Shown here in pieces: positions 1-8,175 of a stretch of 64,000 bases of DNA. The DNA comes from Microbispora rosea (GTDB taxonomy: Bacteria; Actinomycetota; Actinomycetes; Streptosporangiales; Streptosporangiaceae). Below the pieces are notes generated by a model. It did not search any database and was not told the origin of the DNA. It saw only the letters and a program-made list of their open reading frames with translations. The position numbers were made by a program, and so were the translations under genes. The DNA lies in the NCBI RefSeq assembly GCF_900156315.1, contig NZ_FTNI01000003.1:124001-188000 (forward strand). The letters are read 5' to 3'. Each line of letters begins with the position of its first letter. Positions within the stretch are counted from its first letter, which is position 1.

Positions 1-388
1 CGTGGGGACGGCGGCCGATCACCCCCTCGATCCAGCCCCTGGCCGGCGGGTGGTGGTCGGGCAGCTCGGAGACGACCACCGCGAGGCCGTGCTCGCGCGC
101 CACCTGCTCGACGCCCTTGATGACCTCCATCGCGTACCCGCCCTCCAGCTCGTGGAAGACCAGCTCGATGAGCGGAGCCGCGGTGGGGCGCTTCTTCTGC
201 CGGCGGTAGCCGTGCTCGCGGATCAGGTCCTCGACCAGGGCGCGGGTCTCGGGGGCGACCTCGGACCTGCCGTTGACGACTTTGGAGACGGTCGCGGGCG
301 ACACCCCCGCCAGCTCGGCGATCTGGGCGATGGTCAGCGGCCGGGAGGGGGTTCGTTCCGGCGGTGTCGGCTCCCTGGTCGTCGTCAT
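1..388 (-). CDS. LacI-family transcriptional regulator (3' end outside window)
   Basis: The reverse strand from the ATG at 388 reads a LacI/GalR-type helix-turn-helix (LTIAQIAELAGVSPATVSKV at residues 18-37), followed by NGRSEV and the start of the periplasmic-binding-protein-like sensor domain (LIELVFHELEGGYAMEVIKG). About 129 codons are present; the rest lies left of the window. The family binds palindromic operators and is released by a sugar or sugar phosphate. It diverges from the GH3 gene at 695, and three inverted repeats lie between them, so it is the likely local repressor of that gene and of itself. The family call is firm; the ligand (xylose or xylo-oligosaccharide) is inferred only from the neighbour. 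Confidence 0.93.
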   Translation of the reverse strand, partial: MTTTREPTPPERTPSRPLTIAQIAELAGVSPATVSKVVNGRSEVAPETRALVEDLIREHGYRRQKKRPTAAPLIELVFHELEGGYAMEVIKGVEQVAREHGLAVVVSELPDHHPPARGWIEGVIGRRPH

Positions 389-401
389 GGCCGCAGTTTA
401 G

Positions 402-436
402 CCCGAACTTTCGGACACCAAGCCGAATGTTTCGGA
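402..436. promoter_or_regulatory. Two inverted repeats, probable LacI-family operators
   Basis: CCGAA-CT-TTCGG (403-414) and CCGAA-TGT-TTCGG (423-435) are perfect five-base-arm inverted repeats 20 bp apart, just upstream of the -35 of the GH3 promoter and just upstream of the LacI start at 388. The sequence is direct observation; operator function is inferred from the divergent LacI gene. Confidence 0.6.
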
Positions 437-454
437 TGTCTCACCGCTCGATCC

Positions 455-523
455 TTGACGGCCTCCAGCGCACCGGCCTAGAGTCCCCATAAACTATCGG
501 TCCTGATTCGGAAACTTTCGGAC
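455..523 (+). promoter_or_regulatory. GH3 promoter with downstream operator-like repeat
   Basis: TTGACG (455-460) and TAGAGT (479-484) are separated by 18 bp, a good housekeeping-sigma promoter. GGAAACTTTC within 509-521 is a third TTTCGG-type inverted repeat and lies about 25-37 bp past the -10. Sites on both sides of the promoter would allow repression by looping. The 524-694 leader otherwise shows no gene or clear RNA element. Confidence 0.5.
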
Positions 524-694
524 CGCAGTTCAGACGACAGTCCGGATGAGCAGGGGGCGCTCGATGCGGTTGCTCGCGTACCGCCGCCTGCCGCCGCCGC
601 CGCGCGGGGACGGCCGGGCCGATCGCCACCTGAACCCCGTACGGCGTCTTCCGGGGCCGAGCCCCACGCGATGGATCGACAAGCAAGGGATGTC

Positions 695-3052
695 ATGACA
701 TTCGTAGACGCGCCGGGGCTCGCGCCCTGGCGGGACGGCGACCGGCCTCTCGACGAGCGTGTGGAGGCGCTGCTGGCCGAGATGACGCTGGAGGAGAAGG
801 TCGCCCAGCTCGGATCGGTATGGGCCGACATCTCGCCCGCCGGCTCGGAGGCGGCGGGCGGCAACGTCGCGCCGTTGCAGGACCTGTTCATGAAGGACGG
901 CGCGGATCTCGCCGACCGGATGCGTGACGGGGTCGGTCATCTGACCCGCGTGTACGGCACCGCGCCGGTGAGCCCCGCGGAGGGGGCGGCGGGGCTGCGC
1001 AAGCTGCAGGAGCAGGTGGTCGCAGCAAACCGGTTCGGCATCCCCGCCATCGCGCACGAGGAGTGCCTGACCGGGTTCGCCACCTACGGCGCGACCGCCT
1101 ACCCCACCCCGCTGGCCTGGGCCGCGACCTTCGACCCCGGACTGGTGGAGCGGATGGCGCGGGCCATCGGCGACGACCTGCGCGCCGTCGGCGTCCACCA
1201 GGGCCTGTCTCCGGTTCTCGACGTGGTCCGCGACTACCGCTGGGGCCGGGTCGAGGAGACGCTCGGCGAGGACCCCTACCTGGTGGGGCAGATCGGCGCG
1301 GCCTACGTGCGCGGCCTGGAGAACGCCGGGATCGTCGCGACGCTCAAGCACTTCGCCGGATACGCCGCCTCCCGGGCGGGCCGCAACCACGCCCCGGTCA
1401 GCATCGGCCCCCGCGAGATGGCCGACGTCATCCTCCCGCCGTTCGAGACCGCCATCCGCGAGGGCGGCGCCCGCTCGATCATGAACTCCTACACCGACAT
1501 CGACGGCGTACCCGTCGGCGCCAACGCCGCCCTGCTGCGCGGGGTGCTGCGCGACCAGTGGGGATTCGACGGCACGGTCGTGGCCGACTACTGGGCGGTG
1601 CCGTTCCTGGCCATGAACCACAACGTCGCCGCCGACGAGGCGCACGCCGGCGTGGTCGCGCTGCGCGCGGGCATCGACGTCGAGCTGCCCGACACGGTCG
1701 GCTACGGCACCCGCCTGGTCGAGCAGGTGCGGGCCGGCCACGTGGAGGAGGCGCTGGTCGACGAGGCCGCGCGCCGGGTGCTGCGGCAGAAGATCGAGCT
1801 CGGCCTGCTCGACGACGGCCCCCTCGTGCCCGAGGACGCCGGCGAGGCCGACCTGGACAGCCCCCGCAACCGCGACCTGGCCCGCGCGGTGGCCGAACGC
1901 TCCGTCGTGCTGCTGAGCAACCCCACCGGCGTGCTGCCGCTGGCCTCCGGCACGACCGCCCGCATCGCCGTCATCGGCCCGTGCGCCGACGACCCGCAGA
2001 CCCTGCTCGGCTGCTACGCCTTCCCCAACCACGTCCTCGACCGCTTCCCCGACCACGGCATGGGCCTGCCCATCTCGCCCGTCCTGGACCTCCTGCGGAC
2101 CGAGTTCCCCGACTCCGGCCTGCAGTTCGCCCGGGGCACCGACGTGTCGGGCGACGACACCTCGGGCATCGCCGAGGCCGCCGCCCTGGCCGGGCGGTCC
2201 GACCTCGCCCTGCTGTTCGTCGGCGACCGGGCCGGGCTGTTCGGCAACGGCACCTCCGGCGAGGGCTGCGACGCCGCCCACCTCGCCCTGCCCGGGGTCC
2301 AGCCGGAGCTGGTCGAGGCGGTCCTGGCCACCGGCACGCCGACCGTGCTGGTCGTGGTGTCCGGCCGGCCGTACGCGATCGGCGCCTACGCCGGCCGTGC
2401 CGCCGCCGCGCTCCAGGCGTTCCTGCCGGGCGTGGAGGGAGGAACGGCGATCGCGGGGGTGCTCAGCGGCCGGGTCGAGCCCTCGGGCCGCCTGCCCGTC
2501 CAGATTCCCGGCTCCCCCTTCGTCAACCCCTCCACGTATCTGCAGCCGCCTCTGGGACTGCGCACCGACGGGATCTCCGTGTCCGACCCGACCCCGGCCT
2601 TCCCCTTCGGCCACGGGCTGTCGTACACGACCGTCACCTACGACGCGCTGACGACCTCGACGGAGCGGTGCCCCACGGACGGCACGGTCGAGGCGCGGGT
2701 GAGCGTCACCAACACCGGCTCCAGGACGGCGGAGGAGGTCGTGCAGCTGTACGCCTCCGACCCGCTGGCCCAGGTGGCCCGGCCCGTCGCGCAGCTCGTC
2801 GGCTTCGCCCGGGTGCCGCTCGCGCCGGGACAGACCCGCGACGTGGTCTTCGAGATCCCCACCGACGCCTTCTCCTACACCGATCCCGGCCTGCGCAGGA
2901 TCGTCGAACCGGGCGTCATCGCGCTCACCGCCGGCCCGTCCGCCGCCGATCGCCCGCTGCGGTCCGAGATCCTGCTGACCGGTGACACCGTCGTACTCGG
3001 CCGGGCCCGGCGGCTCACCACCCACGCGCAGGTGCCGGAACCGGCCTCCTGA
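695..3052 (+). CDS. Glycoside hydrolase family 3 enzyme, beta-xylosidase type
   Basis: A 785-aa cytoplasmic GH3 enzyme that removes terminal beta-linked sugars from oligosaccharides. The GH3 N-domain covers residues ~20-370, with the HEECLTGF motif (121-128), substrate-binding KHF (218-220) and nucleophile Asp298 in VVADYW. The GH3_C domain spans ~410-620 and a fibronectin-III-like domain ~670-765. HEECLTGF and the VHQGLSPVLDVVRD stretch resemble Streptomyces BxlA-type beta-xylosidases from memory, hence the subfamily call. No signal peptide is seen, so imported oligosaccharides are the likely substrate. ATG 695 is preferred over ATG 671 because AAGGGA lies four bases upstream and the domain begins right after it. 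It diverges from the LacI gene and a strong hairpin follows the stop. Confidence 0.88.
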   Translation: MTFVDAPGLAPWRDGDRPLDERVEALLAEMTLEEKVAQLGSVWADISPAGSEAAGGNVAPLQDLFMKDGADLADRMRDGVGHLTRVYGTAPVSPAEGAAGLRKLQEQVVAANRFGIPAIAHEECLTGFATYGATAYPTPLAWAATFDPGLVERMARAIGDDLRAVGVHQGLSPVLDVVRDYRWGRVEETLGEDPYLVGQIGAAYVRGLENAGIVATLKHFAGYAASRAGRNHAPVSIGPREMADVILPPFETAIREGGARSIMNSYTDIDGVPVGANAALLRGVLRDQWGFDGTVVADYWAVPFLAMNHNVAADEAHAGVVALRAGIDVELPDTVGYGTRLVEQVRAGHVEEALVDEAARRVLRQKIELGLLDDGPLVPEDAGEADLDSPRNRDLARAVAERSVVLLSNPTGVLPLASGTTARIAVIGPCADDPQTLLGCYAFPNHVLDRFPDHGMGLPISPVLDLLRTEFPDSGLQFARGTDVSGDDTSGIAEAAALAGRSDLALLFVGDRAGLFGNGTSGEGCDAAHLALPGVQPELVEAVLATGTPTVLVVVSGRPYAIGAYAGRAAAALQAFLPGVEGGTAIAGVLSGRVEPSGRLPVQIPGSPFVNPSTYLQPPLGLRTDGISVSDPTPAFPFGHGLSYTTVTYDALTTSTERCPTDGTVEARVSVTNTGSRTAEEVVQLYASDPLAQVARPVAQLVGFARVPLAPGQTRDVVFEIPTDAFSYTDPGLRRIVEPGVIALTAGPSAADRPLRSEILLTGDTVVLGRARRLTTHAQVPEPAS

Positions 3053-3065
3053 GCGTGACACGCGT

Positions 3066-3092
3066 GCGGCGGGCGGCCGGGCCGCCCGCCGC
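3066..3092 (+). terminator. GC hairpin between the two GH3 genes
   Basis: A perfect 12-bp stem (3066-3077 with 3081-3092, GCGGCGGGCGGC arm) with a 3-nt loop lies 14 nt past the first GH3 stop. It has no U tract, as is usual in actinomycetes. It could terminate or attenuate transcription, or protect the upstream mRNA 3' end. Confidence 0.55.
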
Positions 3093-3228
3093 GACGCCGT
3101 CGCGCTCGGCGGCCCCCGCGTCCACCTGCCGGGGGAAGGATCGGCGCACCGCCGCCGCTCCTGTCCGCCGCTGCTCCCTTCCGGGGCAGGAACCTCTGTG
3201 AACTCTCCCCGTGAAAGGAGCCGCACCG

Positions 3229-5475
3229 ATGGCCCGGACCGACCTCGACGCGCTCACGCTGAACGCGCTCACCCTGGAGCAGAAGGCCTCGCTGCTGTCG
3301 GGCCGGGATTTCTGGACGACCAAACCGCTCGATGAGGCCGGGATTCCGTCCATCACGCTGTGCGACGGGCCGCACGGCGTACGCCGCGAGGCCGGCGGCT
3401 CCGACCACCTCGGCCTGAACGAGAGCATTCCCGCCACCTGCTTCCCGCCCGCGGCCGCGGTCGGGTCGAGCTGGGACCCCGAAGTGGCCGCCCGGATCGG
3501 CGCCGCGGTCGGCCGGGAGGGCCGGGCCCTCGGCGTGGCGGTCGTGCTCGGCCCCGGCGTGAACATCAAGCGCTCGCCGCTGTGCGGGCGCAACTTCGAG
3601 TACTACTCGGAAGATCCCCTGCTCTCGGGCGTGCTGGCGGCGGCGCACGTCGCCGCGCTGCAGGCCGAGGGACCCGGCGCGTCGGTCAAGCACTTCGCGG
3701 CCAACAACCAGGAGACCGACCGCATGCGGGTCAGCGCCGACGTGGACGAGCGCACGCTGCGTGAGATCTACTTCCCCGCGTTCGAGCGGGTGGTCACCCA
3801 GGCGCGGCCCGCCACGGTGATGTGCTCCTACAATCGCGTCAACGGCGTCCACGCCTCGCAGAACCGGTGGCTGCTCACCGACGTCCTGCGCCGCGAGTGG
3901 GGCTTCAACGGCGTGGTCGTCTCCGACTGGGGCGCGGTCCAGGACCGGGTCGCCGCGCTGGCCGCGGGCCTGGACCTCGAGATGCCCGGGACCGGCGGCG
4001 CGAGCGACCGGCGCATCGTGGACGCCGTCCGCGCGGGCGACCTCGACGAGGCCGTGGTGAACGCGAGCGTGCGCCGCGTCGTCGCCCTCACCGAGCGCCA
4101 CAGCGGCGTCTCCGGCGCGTTCGACGCCGACGCCCATCACGCGCTCGCCCGCGAGCTCGCCGCAGAATGCGCCGTGCTGCTCAAGAACGAGGACGGCACG
4201 CTCCCCCTCTCGGCGGAGGCCCGCATCGCCGTGATCGGCGAGTTCGCCGCCAGGCCCCGGTTCCAGGGCGGCGGCAGTTCCCACATCAACGCCACCCGGG
4301 TCGACGCGGCGCTCGACGCGATCCGCGCCCTCGCCCCGGACGTCGCCTACGCCCAGGGGTTCTCTCTGGACGGATCGGGCGACGCGCGGGAGCTGCGCGA
4401 GGCGGCGGCCGAGGCCGCGGCGTCCGCCGACGTCGCGGTCGTCTTCGCCGGCCTGGGCGAGCGGGAGGAGTCGGAGGGCTTCGACCGGGACACGATCGAC
4501 CTGCCCGCCGTCCAGGTCGAGCTGATCCGCGCCGTCGCCGCCGCGGCCCGCCGTACGGTGGTCGTCCTGTCCAACGGCGGCGTCGTCTCCCTGGAGGGCT
4601 GGCACGACGACGTGGACGCCGTGCTGGAGGGCTGGCTGCTCGGCCAGGCGGGCGGCTCCGCCGTCGCCGACCTTCTCTTCGGCGTCGTGAACCCCTCAGG
4701 GCGCCTCGCCGAGAGCATCCCGATGCGGCTGAAGGACACCCCGAGCTACCTCAACTTCCCCGGCGAGGCCGGGCACGTGCGCTACGGCGAGGGCGTCATG
4801 GTCGGCTACCGCTACTACGAGACGGTCGAGCTGCCCGTGCGCTACCCCTTCGGCCACGGCCTGAGCTACACGACGTTCGCGGTCGAGGGCCTCACCGTCA
4901 CCCGTACGGGCGACGACAGGGCGGCCGTCACGGTGAGGGTGACCAACACCGGCGATCGGGCGGGCAAGCACGTGGTGCAGGTCTACGTGTCCACCGCCGC
5001 CGGCCCCGTACGGCGGCCCGCGCGGGAGCTGCGGGCCTTCACGAAGGTCTCCCTCGCCCCCGGCGAGTCGCGCACGGTCACCCTCCGGCTCGACCGGCGG
5101 GCGTTCGCGTACTACGACGTCCAGCTCGGCCGGTGGGTCGTCGCGCCGGGCGACTACACGATCCAGATCGGCGAGAACGCCTCGTCCGTCGTGGCCGAGA
5201 CGACGATCGGTCTCGGCGGCGACTCCGTCGTCCCCGTGGTGTCGCTCGACTCCACGCTCGGCGAGTGGCTCTCCCATCCGCTCGCCGGGCCCGCTCTCCT
5301 GCGCGTCCTCACCGGCGGGAAGAGCAAGCGGCCCGAGGAGGACGACGAGAACGGGCTGCGGATGGCCTCGTCGATGCCGATGGGACGGTTCCTGACCTTC
5401 GCCGGCATCGACATCCCCCACGCGACCCTGCGGGAACTGGTGGCACTGGGCGGGTCGGACGGCGCGGCGGCCTGA
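3229..5475 (+). CDS. Glycoside hydrolase family 3 beta-glucosidase
   Basis: A 748-aa GH3 enzyme, probably a cytoplasmic beta-glucosidase. The N-domain has CDGPHGVR (45-52), KHFAANNQE (154-162) and nucleophile Asp233 in VVSDWGA. GH3_C begins near residue 310 with GGGSSHINA, and a fibronectin-III-like domain covers ~570-640. A C-terminal tail ending in the MGRFLTFAGI region is typical of this clade. It differs clearly from the GH3 at 695 (DGPHG versus HEECLTG), so this is not a recent duplication. ATG 3229 is chosen because GAAAGGAG sits 8 bases upstream; an upstream in-frame GTG at 3211 lies inside that ribosome-binding site. It may be co-transcribed with the first GH3 past the hairpin at 3066. 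Confidence 0.9.
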   Translation: MARTDLDALTLNALTLEQKASLLSGRDFWTTKPLDEAGIPSITLCDGPHGVRREAGGSDHLGLNESIPATCFPPAAAVGSSWDPEVAARIGAAVGREGRALGVAVVLGPGVNIKRSPLCGRNFEYYSEDPLLSGVLAAAHVAALQAEGPGASVKHFAANNQETDRMRVSADVDERTLREIYFPAFERVVTQARPATVMCSYNRVNGVHASQNRWLLTDVLRREWGFNGVVVSDWGAVQDRVAALAAGLDLEMPGTGGASDRRIVDAVRAGDLDEAVVNASVRRVVALTERHSGVSGAFDADAHHALARELAAECAVLLKNEDGTLPLSAEARIAVIGEFAARPRFQGGGSSHINATRVDAALDAIRALAPDVAYAQGFSLDGSGDARELREAAAEAAASADVAVVFAGLGEREESEGFDRDTIDLPAVQVELIRAVAAAARRTVVVLSNGGVVSLEGWHDDVDAVLEGWLLGQAGGSAVADLLFGVVNPSGRLAESIPMRLKDTPSYLNFPGEAGHVRYGEGVMVGYRYYETVELPVRYPFGHGLSYTTFAVEGLTVTRTGDDRAAVTVRVTNTGDRAGKHVVQVYVSTAAGPVRRPARELRAFTKVSLAPGESRTVTLRLDRRAFAYYDVQLGRWVVAPGDYTIQIGENASSVVAETTIGLGGDSVVPVVSLDSTLGEWLSHPLAGPALLRVLTGGKSKRPEEDDENGLRMASSMPMGRFLTFAGIDIPHATLRELVALGGSDGAAA

Positions 5476-5511
5476 GCCACCGGGCGTCGGCGGGGAACGG
5501 GAAGCGGCCGG

Positions 5512-5895
5512 TCAGCCGATGCCGACGGTCTGCCGCTCGGGCTCGATCACGACCACGACGCGCTCCTGCCCCCGAGGGTAGGGCGCACCGGTGTACTTCG
5601 TGGCCAGCCGGTCGACGATCTCCCACGCCGCGTCGCCCTCGAGCCATTCGACGGCCCTGCCCCGGACGACGACGGGCTCGAACGGGTTGTCCGCAGGCGC
5701 GACGGACAGCGCCATGCGGGGGTCGCGGCGGAGGTTGCGCGCCTTACGCGTGCCCGGGCCGGTGAACAAGACGATCCGGTCGCCCTGGGTGCCGACGTAG
5801 ACGGGAGCGGTGTGGGGCGAGCCGTCCGGGAGGACGGTGGCGAGATGCGCGATCGAAGCGCCGTCGAGCACGCGGCGCACGTCGGGGTCGAGCAT
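5512..5895 (-). CDS. PPOX-class F420- or flavin-dependent protein
   Basis: A 127-aa split-barrel protein of the pyridoxamine-phosphate-oxidase-like superfamily. ISLATVLPDG-type sequence near the N-terminus (IAHLATVLPDGSPHTAPVYV), the FTGPGTRKARNLRRDPRMAL cofactor-binding region and a C-terminal GQERVVVVIEP strand match the small F420-dependent PPOX group of actinobacteria. Members reduce or bind small substrates with F420 or FMN; the substrate is unknown. Start MLDPDVRRVL at 5895 is supported by GAAGGAG upstream; a longer reading from 5934 adds 13 residues without family character. It sits convergent to the GH3 gene and is tandem with the DHFR-like gene at 5968. Confidence 0.8.
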   Translation of the reverse strand: MLDPDVRRVLDGASIAHLATVLPDGSPHTAPVYVGTQGDRIVLFTGPGTRKARNLRRDPRMALSVAPADNPFEPVVVRGRAVEWLEGDAAWEIVDRLATKYTGAPYPRGQERVVVVIEPERQTVGIG

Positions 5896-5967
5896 GGGTG
5901 CACTCCTTCGGGGGTTGTTTTCGGCGCGCCACACGACGTGGCCGGCGACGAGCGGTGATGACGAGGG

Positions 5968-6561
5968 TCAGCGGGCCACTTCGTAGTGGAGGTGGGTCAC
6001 GCCGGGCGCCGGGACGGCCTCCACCAGACAGAGACGCACGTGCTTCGGGAGCTCCTGGAAGAAGCGGCGCCCGGAGCCCAGCAGAACGGGCACCTGGTGG
6101 AGGATCACCTCGTCGACCAGGTCCGCTTCCAGCGCGGCCGTCAGCACGCCGCCGCCCATGAGCGCGACGTCCCTGCCCTCGGCCGCCTCGCGTGCCGCCG
6201 CGATCGCGTCCTCGATGCCGGTGGTGACCAGGGTCTGCCTCTCGCTGATCTCGGGCGCCGCCCGACGGCTGAGGACGAACAGCCGGGCCGCCGGGTGCGG
6301 GCTGCCGCCGCCGAAGCGGTCGGAGTCCTCGTAGGTGTTGCGCCCTGCCACGACCGCACCGACGCGCCCGGCGAGGGTGTCGAAGATCCGGGCGCTGGGC
6401 CCGCTCAGCTTGAACCCGTCGAACACGCCGCTGGGCGTGTCGCCGTCGAAGTACCAGTCGAACAGCATCGGCGCGTCGCCCAGCCCGCGTCCGGCGCCCG
6501 GGTCGCGTCCGGTGATGTACCCGTCGACCGACACCGCGTGGGCGCTGAAGACCTTGCTCAT
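5968..6561 (-). CDS. Dihydrofolate reductase-family protein (RibD C-terminal domain type)
   Basis: A 197-aa single-domain protein of the RibD-C/DHFR-like fold common in actinobacteria (YyaP/YwjB type). Visible marks are FSAHAVSVDGYITG at the N-terminus, VVAGRNTYED near residue 70, VALMGGGVLTAALE (NADPH-binding loop, ~132-145) and VLLGSGRRFFQEL (~158-170). These proteins are NADPH-dependent reductases of unknown substrate; few are true DHFRs. It diverges from the HxlR regulator at 6654, whose presumed operators lie in its promoter, so control by that regulator is likely. Confidence 0.8.
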   Translation of the reverse strand: MSKVFSAHAVSVDGYITGRDPGAGRGLGDAPMLFDWYFDGDTPSGVFDGFKLSGPSARIFDTLAGRVGAVVAGRNTYEDSDRFGGGSPHPAARLFVLSRRAAPEISERQTLVTTGIEDAIAAAREAAEGRDVALMGGGVLTAALEADLVDEVILHQVPVLLGSGRRFFQELPKHVRLCLVEAVPAPGVTHLHYEVAR

Positions 6562-6580
6562 CTCGCCGACTCCCTTTTCG

Positions 6581-6632
6581 AGTTCCTTGAAGAGACTCCA
6601 TGACCGTAACAGCCAAAGTTCCTTAAGGGAAC
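6581..6632. promoter_or_regulatory. Operator-like repeats between DHFR-like gene and HxlR regulator
   Basis: GTTCC-TTAAG-GGAAC (6618-6632) is an inverted repeat with perfect five-base arms. AGTTCCTT recurs at 6581-6588 and 6617-6624 as a 36-bp-spaced direct repeat. The pair lies in the 92-bp divergent intergenic region, as expected for an autoregulated HxlR-type repressor. Confidence 0.55.
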
Positions 6633-6653
6633 CCCAATTGCTAGACTGGGTTC

Positions 6654-7106
6654 ATGCAACGCACGAAGTTCGGGGAGATGGCCTGTTCCATCGCGCGCAC
6701 CCTCGACGTGATCGGAGAGCCGTGGTCGCCGCTGATCCTGCGTGATGTGTGGGTAGGCATGACTCGGTTCGACCAGCTCCAGGCCGACCTCGGGATCTCG
6801 CGCAAGGTGCTGACCGAGCGGCTCGCCCACCTCGTCGACCAGGGCGTGCTCGAGCGCCGCCCCTACGACCGGCGGCCGCGCTACGAGTACCACCTGACCG
6901 CCAAGGGCGCCGAGCTGGTCGACCTGCTCATGGTCATGGCCGGCTGGGGGGACCGCTGGCTCGCGGGCGAGGCCGGGCCGCCGGTGCTCTACCGCCACCA
7001 CGCGTGCGGTGAGATCAGCCATGCCGAGCTGCGCTGCGCCCACTGCGGCGAGCCGATGCACGGCGGTGACGTCGATCCGCTGCCGGGCCCGGGCGCGGCC
7101 GCCTGA
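6654..7106 (+). CDS. HxlR-family transcriptional regulator with C-terminal Cys motif
   Basis: A 150-aa winged-helix regulator. CSIARTLDVIGEPWSPLILRD and FDQLQADLGISRKVLTERLAHL are the canonical HxlR DNA-binding domain, followed by the wing RRPRYEYHLT (~75-84). Past residue 115 it has an extra HACG...CAHCGEPM segment, a possible small metal-binding or redox knuckle (four Cys/His in ~25 residues) seen in a subset of actinobacterial HxlR proteins. Members often respond to aldehydes, quinones or oxidants. It diverges from the DHFR-like gene, the likely target. Confidence 0.88.
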   Translation: MQRTKFGEMACSIARTLDVIGEPWSPLILRDVWVGMTRFDQLQADLGISRKVLTERLAHLVDQGVLERRPYDRRPRYEYHLTAKGAELVDLLMVMAGWGDRWLAGEAGPPVLYRHHACGEISHAELRCAHCGEPMHGGDVDPLPGPGAAA

Positions 7107-7209
7107 CCGAGGCGGTTCCCACCGAGCAGGTCGTCACCCGGCCGCTCGCGCCCGGCGCGGATGTGACCGGCGAAGCAAGCGGCGAACCCGGCCTGCCCCC
7201 GGCGGCCGG

Positions 7210-8175
7210 TCAGCCGAGCCGTTGGGCCCTGCCGAGCAGCCGCTGGGCCACCACGACCAGGGCGAGGAACAGGCCGCTGACCACCTGCTGGAAGGCCGAC
7301 GTCAGGTTGCCCACCTGGTTGATCAGGCTCTGGATCACCCCGAGCAGCAGCACACCGGCGATGGTGCCGGTGATGCCGCCCGCTCCCCCGGTAAGCAGCG
7401 TGCCGCCGATCACCACCGCGGCGATCACGTCGAGTTCCAGGCCGATGCCGAGGATCGTGACGCCGGAGGAGAGCCGGGCCGCGTTCAGCACCCCGGCGAG
7501 GCCCGCGAGCAGGCCCGACATCAGGTAGACGTAGACCTTCGTCCGCGCCACCGGCACGCCCATCAGCGCGGCCCCCGGCTCGTTGCCCCCGACCGCGTAG
7601 ACGTTCTGGCCGAAGGCCGTCCTCTGGAGCAGGACCATGGCGACCACCGCCAGGAGCGCCGTTATGTACACCGGCCAGGTAAGGCCGAAGAGACCGCCCT
7701 GCCCGAGCCGCGCGAACGCGGAGTCCTTCACCAGGTAGGTGGTGGCACCCTCATCGGAGATCGCCAGCATCAGCCCGCGCACGCCCAGCAGCCCGGCCAG
7801 GGTGACGATGAACGGCGCCATGCCCGTCCTTGCGATGAGCAGCCCCTGGAGGAGCCCGACCAGTCCGCACGCGGCGAGCGGCAGCGCCAGTGCGACGAAC
7901 AGCCCATACTGCGAGCCGTACGCCGCGAGGACCCCGCCGAACACGAACAGCGACCCCACCGACAGGTCGATGCCGCCACTGATGATCACGAAGGTCATGC
8001 CGATCGCGATGATCGCGGTGAAGGAGGAGGAGACGAGGACACTGGCGGCGTTGCCCGCGGTGGCGAAGGAGTCGAAGGCGACGCTGCCGACGATGACCAG
8101 CGCCGCCAGCACCATCAGCGCGCCGTGCTGCTGGAGGACGCGGCTCACCTGCTCGCGTCCGGGCGATCCGGTCAT
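7210..8175 (-). CDS. Sugar ABC transporter permease (YjfF/RbsC type), second permease
   Basis: A 321-aa inner-membrane permease of the BPD_transp_2 (ribose/galactofuranose) family with about eight to ten hydrophobic segments. It carries GIDLSVGSL (~66-74) and the GNEPGAALMGVPVARTKVYVY cytoplasmic loop that contacts the ATPase. Start ATG 8175 overlaps the stop of the upstream permease as ATGA (8172-8175), giving tight coupling; a much longer reading frame upstream is antisense-like noise. It is the last gene of the GH2-SBP-ATPase-permease-permease operon, in the same order as E. coli ytfQ-ytfR-ytfT-yjfF. Confidence 0.9.
   Translation of the reverse strand: MTGSPGREQVSRVLQQHGALMVLAALVIVGSVAFDSFATAGNAASVLVSSSFTAIIAIGMTFVIISGGIDLSVGSLFVFGGVLAAYGSQYGLFVALALPLAACGLVGLLQGLLIARTGMAPFIVTLAGLLGVRGLMLAISDEGATTYLVKDSAFARLGQGGLFGLTWPVYITALLAVVAMVLLQRTAFGQNVYAVGGNEPGAALMGVPVARTKVYVYLMSGLLAGLAGVLNAARLSSGVTILGIGLELDVIAAVVIGGTLLTGGAGGITGTIAGVLLLGVIQSLINQVGNLTSAFQQVVSGLFLALVVVAQRLLGRAQRLG

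Noticed and set aside
2-481. Open plus-strand frame across the LacI gene
   Set aside because: It runs antisense through a clear LacI reverse-strand gene and has no family similarity.
530-3226. 898-codon minus-strand frame opposite the first GH3 gene
   Set aside because: Antisense shadow of a high-GC gene; composition is repetitive Gly/Arg/Ala and no motif is present.
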